DNA of 64,000 nt from Rosellinia necatrix (Eukaryota; Ascomycota; Sordariomycetes; Xylariales; Xylariaceae), in the NCBI GenBank assembly GCA_021209875.1, contig JAGYVD010000007.1, forward strand, positions 3,038,001-3,102,000. Direction: 5' to 3'. How positions within the stretch are numbered: position 1 is the stretch's first letter; the number at the start of each line of letters is the position of its first letter. A program made the translations under genes and the position numbers. Under the pieces are notes generated by a model. That model had not been told where the DNA came from and ran no database searches. It saw only the letters and a program-made list of their open reading frames with translations. This document shows positions 45,817 through 57,165 of this stretch, in pieces.

Positions 45817-47294
45817 CTACGGAGGCATGTAGTCTTGAAGCGGTGCGGCGTTCTGCATGAACGTATCCGCGGTCTGGAACCCGCCGCCGCCGCCGCCACC
45901 ACCGCCGCCACCGTGGTGGCCATTGAAGGCTTGCGTCGAGTCGAAGGGCAGGTAGACGGCGGCGGCGTGCGGGCCGCGGTCCATGGCGAACGCGGCCATG
46001 TGGTTGGCCGGCGACTGGGGCGCCTGGTAAGGCCCCAGCGACGACGCCGCCGCCGGGCCCGCGTTCCCACCCCCGCCCATGCCACCGCTCCGGCCGCCGT
46101 CGTCCCCCCGTCGCGGCCGCCGCCCGCACGTGGTTCGCGAAGCCGTGGATCTGGGCCTCGAAGCCATCCCAATGCATGCCCCCGCCCCCGCCACCGCCAC
46201 CGCTGCCGGCGTCGGCGGCCGATAGCGGGGCGGCCGTGTTGTTGTTGTGGCTGTTGCTGTTGTTGTTGTTGTTGTTGTTATTGTTATTGTTGTTGCTGTT
46301 GCTGTTCGGTTCGTGGAGGGCGTTCGTGAGGAAGGACGGCGTCGCGTCGCCGCCGAGGAGGGCGATTGGCGGGTCCTGCAGCACCGTCGGCACGACCCCC
46401 CAGCATCGCCTCCGGGCCGCCGCCGCCGTTGATGACGACGGTGTCGCTACCGCGGTGTATCGTCGATTGGTTGTTGATGCCGCCGCCGCCGCCGGTGATG
46501 GTGGTAGTGGTGATGGTGGTGGTGGTGGCCCGCCGCAATTCCATGCCCGCACCGCCCCTCCACTGGTTGAGCTCGGCCAGGAAGGCGTCGCGCTCCGTCC
46601 CGATGTCCTCCAGGCACTCCGTCAGCGCGCTGATCTGCCCGTGCTGCGTCTTGATGAAGGCGATGCTCTCGTCCACGACGACGTGCTTCGACAGCCGCTG
46701 CGGCTCCGTGTCGGCGAGGGCGGGCAGGAGGCTCGCCAGGTTCTTTTTTCGTCACCCCGAGAGGCGCGCTCTGGTCAGCGGGAGCGGCCCGGCGCGTAAA
46801 TCAAAAAAGGGGAAAAAGAAAAAAAAAAAAAGAAAAGAAGAGAAAAAAGAGAGAGTCGACTTGAGGCCCTAAACTGAGGGAAGGGAGGGAGGTAGGGAGG
46901 GAGAAAGAAAGAGGACAAGGAGGAGGACGAGGAGGAGGACGAGGAGGAGAACGAGGAGGAGGACGAGGGATGGATGTCGCGCGGGCGCAAAACTTACCGT
47001 CAGAGCTTCCTTGAATGCTTCTCGTCTCGACTTCTCGAATATGCGATGGGCGGCCCGGTCGTCCTCGGTGAAGTTTCGAACCCGCTTCTTCTTGACGCGC
47101 CGAGTATTGGTCGTGATGCTGTTGCCGTTGCCGTTGCCGTTGCCATTGCCGCCGGCCACGCCACTGTTACCACCACCACCGCCGCCGCCGCCGCCGCTGC
47201 TGCCGCCGACGCCGCTTCCGCTGCCGCTGCCGCTGCCGATGGGGTGCCGCGCCAGCCTCTCGGGAGAATCGTCATCGTGGCCGCTTGATGACAT
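45817..47294 (-). CDS. bHLH transcription factor with two apparent +1 frame breaks
   Basis: Basic helix-loop-helix regulator; nuclear, binds E-box-like DNA as a dimer. Seen: exon 1 47294-46998 (99 codons) ends in the basic region/helix 1, with His83, Glu87 and Arg90-Arg91 at the DNA-contact spacing in AHRIFEKSRREAF. Intron 46997-46743 has GTAAGT, a TGAC branch and an AAG acceptor. Exon 2 begins NLASLLPALADTEPQRLSKH, giving the loop and helix 2, followed by a leucine-spaced coiled coil (SIAFIKTQHGQISALTECL). The C-terminal half is Gly-, Asn- and Ala-rich and probably an activation domain; it ends QNAAPLQDYMPP at 45817. Reading it requires two shifts, each at a six-G run (46396-46401 and 46104-46109); counting each run as five gives about 406 residues. 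This is either sequence error or real damage; the bHLH domain itself is intact. No specific orthologue is named with confidence. Confidence 0.78.
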
Positions 47295-50200
47295 TGGCGT
47301 GGTAGCTTGTTTCGCTCTCGATGGGGGAGGCAGAGGTGTAACACATCTCCAAAGGACCCTTCGCGAGGATTTGCGGGCTTCTGCGCTCCCTGACGGACTT
47401 CGCAACAGGGGGGTCTAGACTCGGGCAACATGAGGGTTTCAGGTGACAAGAGCTGAACGAAGGGAGTCCCGAGCAGACGATCCGGCTGATGGCAGGCTCT
47501 GTAGCGCGTGCTCTGGCTTGCTTCGGCCATCCTGCCTATCCGACACCAACTCCACTTCCATTCCCTCTCCCTCCCGCGCTCCTCAGCTTCAGCTTGTTCC
47601 AGAACCTGGGGAAAGCCCGCCCACATTGTGTAGCGTGCGGGGTATCTCGTCGGTTCTATCCTATCCTAGACTAATCACTTGGCTGTTCATGATGCTCCTC
47701 TGCCCTCTAATTGGCACGTCAAAGACACGAGGGCGTAATACAAATTAATGGCTGTCCTGATACCCGTGTACCTACAAAAGCATGGTGTAATAATAAGCCG
47801 CCACCAGAGAGATAAACTCTTCTGTGTTGTTTTACCCGAAAGGGATATGCCGGCACGCAGGATGAAGCCCCAGCCGCCGCCGCAGCCTGCCTACCTACCC
47901 AAGGGACAGAAAGAAAGCAAGCTACAAAACAAACAAACGTGGTCGCGGAAGGGGGGCATCACAATGCCAGTGTTTACTTTCAAGTATAACTAGTTATTTC
48001 TATGTATACTTCTATGTATACTTCTACGTATACTTCTACGTATACTTCCAAGTATACCTCGATTGCGCCTTGGTTCACTCGATACCATGTCACCAATGTA
48101 TAAACTTACAAGTTATGATGTACATACATACATACATACATACATACACACATATATACAGTAACTACTAACCATCTACGTAGCAGATAGACTAGGTCTC
48201 TTTCGCAGTGATCTTATTATAGTCGCTGTTTATTATAGGCAAGCGTCCCTATTGAATTAGTCCACATAGAGCTAGCAGCGCCCTCACGGACCCTACCTAA
48301 GCTCGAAAGTCCATATGATGATCTTCTTCTTCTTCCTGTGAAAAAAAGCGGGCATCTCCTATGCCATCCCCTTACTGTACACGGCCGGCCGTCGCACAGC
48401 GAATGGTCTAGTCGCGGTGGGCTGATTTGTGGCCGATTATCACTGCTTTCTCGATGGAGCGCATTGATAAAAATCGACCGTCTGGCCGAGGGCGGGATAG
48501 CCATTGTGCCATGTCTATTGTGGCTTGGCACTGCCGCTATCATCCGATCACGATTGAACTGAAGTACGATAGGCTTGGATATCACCACACTAAGATCTCT
48601 TGATCCCATCTCGTCCCAGGACGTGTTAATGGCTTCTAGCGTCGTCTTGGCTATTTTAGACATATTGGACAGGGACAGAGAGAGAGAGAGAGAAGAGAGA
48701 ATTAGGAGCTACCCAGATATGACTAAACCCCGAGCGGGATATACGAACATATACGAGATATATTGTATTCAAGGACTTGGACTTTGAAATTACCAGGTAG
48801 TGCAGAATCACGGCACTGACCGAGATACATCGGAGCTGAAACCGTGTCGCAACTTGTGCGAAACATGGGTCGTCCTATTGGCTCGGAACAGGAATGAACA
48901 GGAAAGGCACCCACTTACAATATAAAAGTGTACGAAATCCTACAATTTGACTCGAGAGAAGTTTTTTTTTTTTCTCTCTCCCTCTCTTCCCTACCAGGGA
49001 CCTCGTCTCACCGCCCTTTAATCACAGCGCATGGTCGTTCAACGGGGGTTGTTTTCACTTTATTACAGAGGACCGTGCTGGGGCCACGATGCTCATACGA
49101 GTTGAGGTGAAAATGAGATGTCTATAAAGCTCGTAGGGAGAGGGAGGCGTGATTATGATTTATGATAGGTAGGGAGGTAGTTTACTTATTTATCCAAGCG
49201 CGAGTGAGCGCGCAATTGTCCGCAGCCTGCAGCAGCGAAAATAGCCCTAAAACCCGACAGAGCCGATAAGCTATAATCAATGCCCCTCTCCACCCCCCCT
49301 TCCCTCCGCCCCTTCCCCCCGAATCAATTATCGTTCGGGTTGAGGCAAGATCGCAACGGTCGGCTGCGTAGTGGATTGAGCTGCGCGACTAGGGTGTAAG
49401 TAGGTTAGCTAGGTAGTATCCATTCTTCATATAATCGTGCAGCTCCCCAATCCATTTCCATTCGTCTTCCCATCTCCTGTGGTCCGCGTTCCAGCCTCGC
49501 TGGGGTCAATTCTTAAAGCCCCCCTACCCCCCGGCTTTCCATTCTCGATGAAATGTTCTAACTTTGTCTAATTTAGTTGGCATTCTAGCAGAATTTGGTC
49601 TTGTTGTCTTAGTTGCGCTCCATGAAACAACGTGCTGAGATATTTCCGCGCCGAGCCTGTAACTCTGTAACTCCGAGACGTGTTAGTTCACTCGAGGTCC
49701 GTGTGTGCGTGCGTGCCTATGCCTATATCTAAGCACTTTTTTTTTTTTTTTTTTCACTTTTTCAAAGGCACTTTCCTCCCCCTTCTTGAAATTGCCAACG
49801 TGCCAATTGTGGGTGCGTGCGCCGAAGCCTGGTTGTGCTTTGTTCACCCGCTCAGATAATAACCAGCCTCTATTATGCAGCGTTGGAACAATGCGAATTG
49901 AGTAGGTTATGTAGTGTACGTGGGTTCTGTCTCCTCTTTTATGGATTCCGGATCCAGGCTCCATTGGAAAGAATGCCCTGAAAGTCTGAAAGTGCCCCCT
50001 TCCCCTCTCTTGAACGGTCGAGAGGCGCATTGGCTATTCGCAAGCCACGGTCGCATTTATGAGTAGAAGAATATGGGGGCCCGGATCCGAGGCCATCCGA
50101 TGAGGTCGGGCATCGAAATCCGAGCTATGGATGTCGTCGTCAACCCTTCACACTGCCTACATGCGACATCCAGTCGGAAGCTAGTCCTAGGCCAACCGGT

Positions 50201-50451
50201 GACTCAAACTACCGTACAATCATGTCTTCAGGTTGTTGTTGTTGTCGCTCTTGTCAGGCTGCCACTTCGCATCATGGTCGTTGGCGTGGCGGCAGGCTGT
50301 GGATGCAGCTGGATCTGTGGCCCACGGATGGACGCATGTATATAATAGAGCCTGGAGGCTCGCTGATACGCGTACTGTCCAGAACAAGGTAGCCTTAAAT
50401 CACCTTGCAATCGTGCATGTGTTATTGAGAACTCGCCCTCTCGCCGAAGAC
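47295..50451. other. Intergenic region between bHLH gene and esterase pseudogene
   Basis: About 3.1 kb without a supportable gene. The left part is the bHLH promoter/leader. It has a 12-bp minisatellite (48001-48060), a CATA run (about 48123-48148), a GA run (48679-48697), T homopolymers near 48963 and 49738-49754, and a few TAGGTAG words near 49164 and 49400. The 148-codon minus frame at 48217-48663 lacks motifs. Confidence 0.5.
48001..48060. repeat. 12-bp minisatellite with GTATAC core
   Basis: Exactly five 12-base units: two TATGTATACTTC, two TACGTATACTTC and one diverged CAAGTATACCTC. The self-complementary GTATAC core recurs every 12 bases. A related TTTCAAGTATAAC lies just upstream (about 47979-47991). 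Confidence 0.92.
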
Positions 50452-52172
50452 ATGTTGGGGTTAATCCTAGTGTTGCCTGTACTCGTAGGCCTGAGTTTGG
50501 CCCAAGCTGCGACAGCGCCAGTCGTAGACCTCGGCTACGCGAAGTATCGGGGGTTTTACAGCCCTGAATACGATCAGAATATCTTCAACGGGTATGTAAG
50601 AGCTATTGGGACTGGGAGATAGCATCTAACACCCGCAAAGCATCAGATATGCAGCTCCTCCGGTAGGCAAACTTCGATGGCAGTTACCACGGCCGCCATC
50701 CTGGGACCGGAGCCAGATATTCCCCGCCGTGGATTACGCACCGCAATGTCCACAATCTCCCTCTAGCCCTGGGTACGTTTGTTTGATATAATCAATGTTC
50801 TGTTTACTATAAACGCCTATAAGCCTATGCCCGCTATATGTCTGGTTCGCTGCTGGCTGCCTGGCTATCCGTAAGCTTCTGAACAATCATTCTATCGACT
50901 TAACGCTGCACAGGTGGCACCCTATGTTGCGGGTATCGACCACGTCTCTGAATGGAGATATGTTCTGCGGGGAGGGGCGGGTGAGCTGTCATGATGCTAG
51001 CGATGGCTAATGGTGGCTTGGAAGGAGATCTACTCTTCCAGGGTCTGATCCCTTCCAGCCCCTACTTACCGACACAGTGGTAAGACATACCTCACAGCTT
51101 TCAGTTTCAAGATTGAATCATCGCTGATCTTTGAGGGGGGTTAGGAGATACGACGATACGTGGCCAACTCTAAGCTACCAGACTTTCGTCGAACAAGCAG
51201 GATGTTCCAACGCGAAGTCAGCTTTCCAATGTCTGCAGTCGGCGGACACGATTGTGCTTCAAAACGCCAGCGCCATAGCGAGCAGCATGAGCGTCCACGC
51301 GCAATGGGCCTTCATCCCCGTCACCGACGGCACGCTGATCCGAAAGCGGCCGTCGGAGCAGCTCCTGGTGGACAAGAGGGTCAACGGACGCCGCGTGCTG
51401 ACGGGGAACAACGGGAACGAGGGCCCGTTCTTCACCTCCCAGAACGTCACGAGCGAGGAAGCGTTTGTCGACTTCGTCCTGACGAACTACCCACGGCTGA
51501 GCAGCCAGAACGTCACTAGCGTCCTCGGGCTGTACGCCGTGCCGGAGAACGTGTCCGGGATATACGCGGACTCGGACGGCGTGACGGCCCCGTTCTCGAC
51601 CACGAACTCCAACTGGGCCGTCGGCTGGCAGCAGGCGGCGAACAACCTCTACGCCGAGGCCACGTTCGTCTGCCCCTCGTACTGGCTGGCGGACGCGTAC
51701 GGGGCCGGGCTGCTGAGGAGCGCCTGGAAGTACCAGTACTCGCCGCCCATCAGCAGCCACGGGGCGGACGTCGGGCCCGTGACCGAGGACCCGACGGTCC
51801 GGGGGGACCGGGCTGGACGAGGCCTTCCGCACCGCCTTCCAGCAGACCTGGGGCAACTTCGTCGTCCGGGGCGACCCGACGCTCAGCGCGGCGCAGGTGG
51901 GCGGCGCGGGGCGCGGGGACGTCGCCGCCGCCGCCGCCGGGAGCTGGCCGCGATGGGGCGGCCGGCCCGAGAGCGACTTCATGCTCAACCTCAACATGAC
52001 GGGCGGCATGCCCGTGGTCACCCGGCAGCTGATCGACGGGAAGACGCTGGAGCTGACGAGCTATGTGCCGAGCGTCGACGGGTCGCATCCCGAGCTGAGG
52101 GCCGCGTTTAGCCTGGCCTCGGGGTGGTCATGGGAGGGGGGGCCGTGGCAGGAGATGCCAGCTATGGGCTGA
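50452..52172 (+). pseudogene. Decayed type-B carboxylesterase/lipase
   Basis: Secreted alpha/beta-hydrolase of the fungal type-B carboxylesterase family, now apparently inactive. Exon 1 (50452-50591) encodes a hydrophobic signal peptide (LILVLPVLVGLSLAQA) and the AKYRGFYSP block. Intron 50592-50640 (GTATGT...AAG) restores IFNGIRYAAPPVGKLRW, then CPQSPSSPG. What should follow, the oxyanion HGGG loop and the GESAGG nucleophile elbow (about 110-120 residues), is missing. Only a degraded GGGGAGGGGCGGGT trace without the serine codon, and out of frame, remains at about 50970-50984, ahead of VMMLAMANGG. Intron 51080-51144 (GTAAGA...TAG) then joins SPYLPTQW to RYDDTWPTLSYQ. The C-terminal half is well preserved, with GNNGNEGPFF and the catalytic-His block SSHGADVGP. 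A further +1 break lies in the G6 run at 51801-51806, after which GLDEAFRTAFQQTW reads on to the stop at 52172. Confidence 0.78.
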
Positions 52173-54236
52173 TCTGGGCCGGTGGGCATTATTATGAAGC
52201 CATTAAGGTAATGTAGGCCGTGCGAGGATGGATTCCGGGCTAATACCTAGTAGCAGTAGTAGTAGTACCTAATTAAGTAATCAATGCATAGCTATCACTT
52301 CTTTGCTTTTATATACAAACTATACAAACCTCCCAGGAAGAGAGAAGACGTAGAGATGATGGTTGATTGGAGTACCAAAATCCATCATCATTACTCGTGA
52401 TGTACAGTACGGAACGGAAGGGAGTTACGGTCGGAGTTCATCCCCCCCCTCCTTCCCCCCTGACGTGGCGCTTGCACCATGAATCGGTGTCTTATGCCGA
52501 AAGAACTTGCGCCGCTACGGTGCATTAAGTCATATGCATCCAGCAATATGCGTTCAGTCGTATGCATTGAGTCGAATGCATGATTACGTCGGATGCATTC
52601 GATCGCCAGCACCGGCCGATGATTGGGGAAGGTCCGATAACGTGCTGTCTGGATTCGGAAGGCTCTCACGCGGTTCCCGCTTCTATCCTGCCAATGCTCT
52701 TCGATGGTCTCGCCTCTCCGTCCACCTGCTGTCCAGATCATCCCGGGGTGCTCGGGGATGCTCGGAGGTTAAACACGTGTATAACCTCAGGCCGGGGTGT
52801 TCGGATCCCCATCGTCGTGCAGTGCAGGGTTAGTGGAGGGCTAGTGGTGAGTCACTCTTGAATGCTAGAGAAGGGCAGAGGGGGGCAGAGAAGGGTTGAG
52901 TGCATTATATTGAAAGTTAAAATATTGTTTGTTGAACAGCATCATACTTGTACCTATGCTTATAGCGAATGCTAAGGGACGGTGTTATGTCTCACAACAG
53001 GGAGAACCTCTTTTATGAAGGTGTAACTGATGCGCTAGCAATCAAGCCATGGAGTTCTTTCTACCTGAGGTTATCGTGTGTTACGTTCCGGATGACAGAT
53101 GAACTTATTGCAGCAATACCTAAGTATCTATCTATCTAGAAACTTGGACCGGCTGGCCTAGATCACTATAGAAAAACCCTGGGAAGTCGTCGTCGATCTT
53201 GCAGTCTCGAATTGGCCGTACTTGTAGACGTTTTCGTTCATGCACTCTCTTTGACCCCGACGCAATTGCCACGCATAATATCGTGTCCCTCGACGACGAT
53301 ATATTCTTGAATGATGCTCGCGAGGTTCGTCTCGGCAATCGTCTGCCGGGTTCCTACATGCCCCGAACAAAAGCAATACCAACACCAGTAATACAGCAAT
53401 ACTGCATCCTGACGTATTACCTCCTCCTTCGACATTGAGCGCAAACAAGGTTATATTCTCACGATAGGAGAACGGACCATGAAATACCTATGATTCGTTT
53501 ATTCCCCGTAGATCGTATAGCGGAATGGGCGTATCTTTTAAGAATTCGGACTCGGGACTGAGTAGCATTTTGGCGGAGTCGCAGTTGAAGCACATTTACC
53601 TGGTCTGCACGAACTGCCGGGAGAGGAGGGGTGGGGTGCGTATGTGTGTCCACACGGCCAGCACGCTCTTATCTAACTGCCACCATACGACGGTAAAGCG
53701 GTCGGCGATATATCTGAACCCCGGCTCCATGCAAGGAAGACCGACAATACCGTACGAAGAGGCGACGCAGTGTCGGGGCTTCAAGTTATAAGTGATGGGG
53801 GGTTTTTTTTCTTTTGGGTGAAAGACAGGTCGAATAGCAATACCCGGGCTGTGCTCAAGATGGCAGACGACTGAATGACCCTGAGAGGAATTCCGTTTTT
53901 ATGTGGGTAGGCAGGCGGCCACCATACCCAGGTATCTCGCGCCTTTACAAGGTTTGAGATATTGAGTTGGGTGATTGGGTCGAAGGATAGGATACGGGAG
54001 AATTAGGATGGTAAACCTATACAGACCACCGGTGATCGGTGATTCGGCGGAGCACGGCAGATGCGCCCTGGACTCGACTCCTTTCTTCGGCTTTGTGTGC
54101 GGACGCCTTCCCTGGAGGGCCACCGGCTAACCGACCGAACCGGCCGAAAACGGCTATGGAATACGCGAAATAATAAAACTTAACTACCATGTACCACTAG
54201 TTTTATCTCCAATCCCTTTTCCACAACAGATTGAAT
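52173..54236. other. Intergenic, esterase remnant to first MFS gene
   Basis: No supportable gene. It contains an AGTAGT run near 52251-52267, a ~14-bp minisatellite (52520-52606) and scattered small frames without motifs. The rightmost few hundred bases form the promoter of the MFS gene. Confidence 0.5.
52520..52606. repeat. ~14-bp minisatellite with ATGCAT core
   Basis: About six units, each starting RTGCRT, for example ATGCATTGAGTCGA. Spacing is 14 bases for the first four, then 17, then a partial unit. The palindromic ATGCAT is retained in most copies. Confidence 0.8.
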
Positions 54237-56322
54237 ATGAGCGATCCTGTAGACATCGATCGAGCCACGGCCGAGGCCAACGGCCGGGATGAGATTCTAA
54301 CTGCTGCGCCTGGGACGACAAGGCGGAGTGGAATGGTATCCGGGTTCTTAAATATAATAAATTGGATGCCGTCATGGTGTCGCTACGACCCGGACAATCC
54401 GCCCAAGTTTACGCTGTCTACGAATATCTTGCTTGCCTTTGTATGGTTCCCAAATCCTCCTATGGATTGAGATTGAGGTTGAAGCGGTGACAGGTTTAAT
54501 GCTGACCGTTTATAAGAGCACCACCTTCACGGTCGCCAATCTATACTACCCACAGCCAATCCTGAACGTCATCGCCGATGATTTCCAGGTGAGCTACGAG
54601 CGCTCGTCAAACGTAGCGACGTTGTCGCAGGCAGGGTATGCGGTAGGGTTGCTATTCCGTACGTAATTATTGGCCCAAGAGCCTCTCTCCCGCCCCAGCC
54701 ACTTGGAGAGCATACACTCGCCTGTCTAGTGTTATGAAACATTCTGGGCTTCCGAGGCGCTGAAATATACCCCCTGGGATGGCGATACCTGACTCCATGC
54801 GCCATAGTGTGCCCCCTAGGTGACATAATTCCGCGGCGGCCTTTCATCCTGTTCCTTATACTCGTTACTGCAACGATGGTGAGTATTACGTGCAATAGGG
54901 GGGATGCGAGAGACAAGGTAATCTGACAGTAGCAAGTGGATTGGCCTATGTCTGACGACGAACTTTGAAGCCTTCGTCGCTCTATCGTTTCTCTGTGGAG
55001 TAGGGTATGTACGCCCCCTACCATGGCCGCTTCGCTAGTCGTGCGACGCTGATGCTTCGAGCAGGACTGTTACGCCTCAGCTCATGCTTCCCCTTGTGGG
55101 CGATCTTGCCCCAGCTCACCGTCGTGCATCTTGTCTTTCGATTGTCGTTTCGGGGTTGGCTCTAGGGCTGCTGGTCGCTCGAGTGCTTTCTGGCGTCGTG
55201 GCGAACTTCACCGCGTGGAGGAATATTTATTGGGTTGCCCTTGGGCTTCAATATTCAACATTTATCATCCGTAAGTATAATCGCGATTCAAATATGTTCC
55301 CATTGCTCAGCTCGTCTCTATGGCAATTGCCTCGCATGCCCCAGGCACTTCCTCAAGGAGAAAAAAAGTAAAAATAAAAACGTGGTCTCGAAGAGTATGC
55401 ACTAACCTCAATTTTCTAGTCTTTCTCACTCTTCCGGATTATCCGGCTAAGAACAAGGGCCTCAATTACTTCAAGGCTCTGTGGAAGATGGCTCTCTTGG
55501 TCGTAGAGCCCTTGCTTATACAAGCTTGTCTGCTGGGTTTTCTCATAAGCGCCGCATTTACAAACTTTTGGACAACATTGACGTTTCTTCTCGCATCCCC
55601 ACCATATAACTATTCCTCATTAGAAATCGGGTTATTCGCGTTCATTGGGATTGCTGTCATTTCCTTGGCTCCCGTATGGTCGCGGCTCGTTACAGATAAA
55701 TTCGTGTTTTTATTCTCGAGCCTTCTCGGTCTGTCATTCGAACTAGTAGGCATCGTCATCGGGACTTTCATTGGGACCTTTACCGTGGCGGGCCCGATAA
55801 TACAGGCGATATTTATGGGTGAGTTCTAACGTCTGTTCGTTTTGGGCTATTCCCTCATCCGGGGAGCCGAGGGAACCACGGAGGAACTCTACCACGGCCA
55901 AGTTACATGGCTAAAAGCTTTATCGGTCGCGCTAAATCCAAGCTAACTGCTAACATATTATTCGCAAAGACACGGGCTCTAATTTCACGCACACGGCGAA
56001 TAGAAGTAATATATATGGTCTCGACCCCCAAGCTCGGAATCGGGTTAATACGGTATACATGGTCTTTTGCTTCGCTGGGCAACTGACGGGAACGGCGGCC
56101 GGTAACCGACTATACGCTCAAGGAGGTTGGATCTGGAGCGGGAGTATGAACGTTGGTCTAATTGGCGCAGGCATTCTTATCGGACTTCTGAGAGGACCTA
56201 GGGAAAGTGGGTGGATAGGCTGGCATGGTGGATGGAACATCAGGCGAGATGAGGATATTGCAGAGAAAACCGAGCGGCAGGTCACCGTCGAAGAGGCTGG
56301 GAGGCCGGAAGTTGATACATGA
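54237..56322 (+). CDS. MFS transporter, DHA1/bacterial-like drug-efflux type (seven exons)
   Basis: Twelve-helix-type plasma-membrane transporter; substrate unknown. Seen exons: 54237-54440, 54517-54658, 54808-54878, 54937-55004, 55065-55270, 55420-55818 and 55970-56322, together 480 residues with all phases matching. Acceptors are AAG, TAG, AAG, CAG, TAG and AAG; several branch sites (CTGAC, CACTAAC, GCTAAC) are visible. The helix 1 block STTFTVANLYYPQPILNVIA is restored by intron 1; the loop 2-3 MFS signature appears as CPLGDIIPRRPF across intron 2; the helix 4-5 region reads TPQLMLPLVGDLAPAHRRA. Later blocks include FLISAAFTNFWTTLTFLLASPPY and NRVNTVYMVFCFAGQLTGTAAG. The N-terminal 60 and C-terminal 40 residues are cytosolic and hydrophilic. 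Homologues of this subtype occur in bacteria (AraJ/YnfM-like) and fungi. It is followed 843 bases downstream by a second, unrelated MFS gene on the same strand. Confidence 0.87.
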
Positions 56323-57165
56323 AGCTTATGTCGACGGGGTGCTGTCGAAAGAGGCGTCTTAAGTCGTCTTTGCCTTGGGCGTCGTCGGCTGGCCTCTCTA
56401 TCCGACCTCCGCTATCAATGGGTGGGATTCTACTGAGAACGGGCGTAAATGTGTCGTATGCGGCTTACCGGCAACCTATGTTGCGAGACGTGCGAGACGT
56501 GCTCGTACGGGAGGCTAATGCAAGCCGACGGCCACGCTAGTCAAGGTATATTCCCAATAAATAACATAACTACGCTATTGTTGATGTTTCCTTACACAGA
56601 CAGTTGGTAGGTATGCTGTCGTATCTATAAGGAGTGGTGGCTGGCATTAGCTCGAACAACTTACACAAATCGATCGATCTTATCATACGTAAACATAAAT
56701 AAACACAAATAACTAAACATAACTAAACAACTTGGATTCGCGCGTCGTGCAAACAGCGAGTATGTTGTGTATGACGTTAGGCAGGTAGTAGTGAGTCAAC
56801 CATAGAAGACCATATACCCCTAGCTGAATGAAGCTTAAGCGCCGCCATCCCCAACCGCCGCTGCAGTGCAGCCCTTGTTTCTATACCGATTAAAATGGGC
56901 CTATGATCGGGATCCATGCTACAGTGTACGGCAACACTAGGAACCTGGGCGCGATGCCGGAGTCCACTGGCGGTGATTCATGCTACAAGAACGAAGTCCG
57001 TTGAATGTCATTTTCTTTTCCGTTTTCCCATCGTCTTTCTTTATTTTTTTTTTTTTAATTTTTTTTTTTCCTCCCCCCTTGTTGGCTAAAGGGGGGTGGG
57101 ATTCTAGACCGCCTCTTCGTTTTTCCTATCTGGGTATTTGACTTTGCGCGGGAACTTGAATATCC
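56323..57165. other. Intergenic between the two MFS genes
   Basis: 3' region of the first and promoter of the second MFS gene. There is an AACATAAATAAACA-type A-rich repeat near 56690-56730 and T homopolymers near 57043-57070. No gene is seen. Confidence 0.5.

Noticed and set aside
48217..48663. 148-codon minus frame
   Set aside because: Mixed composition with no recognisable motif or domain; overlapped by a plus frame of similar quality.
51218..52021. 267-codon minus frame over the esterase
   Set aside because: Antisense of GC-rich esterase coding sequence; the plus frame carries the family motifs.
53525..53791. 88-codon frame with a CTNCRER segment recalling a Zn2Cys6 start
   Set aside because: Only one CxxC pair is present and no binuclear cluster can be completed in any frame nearby.
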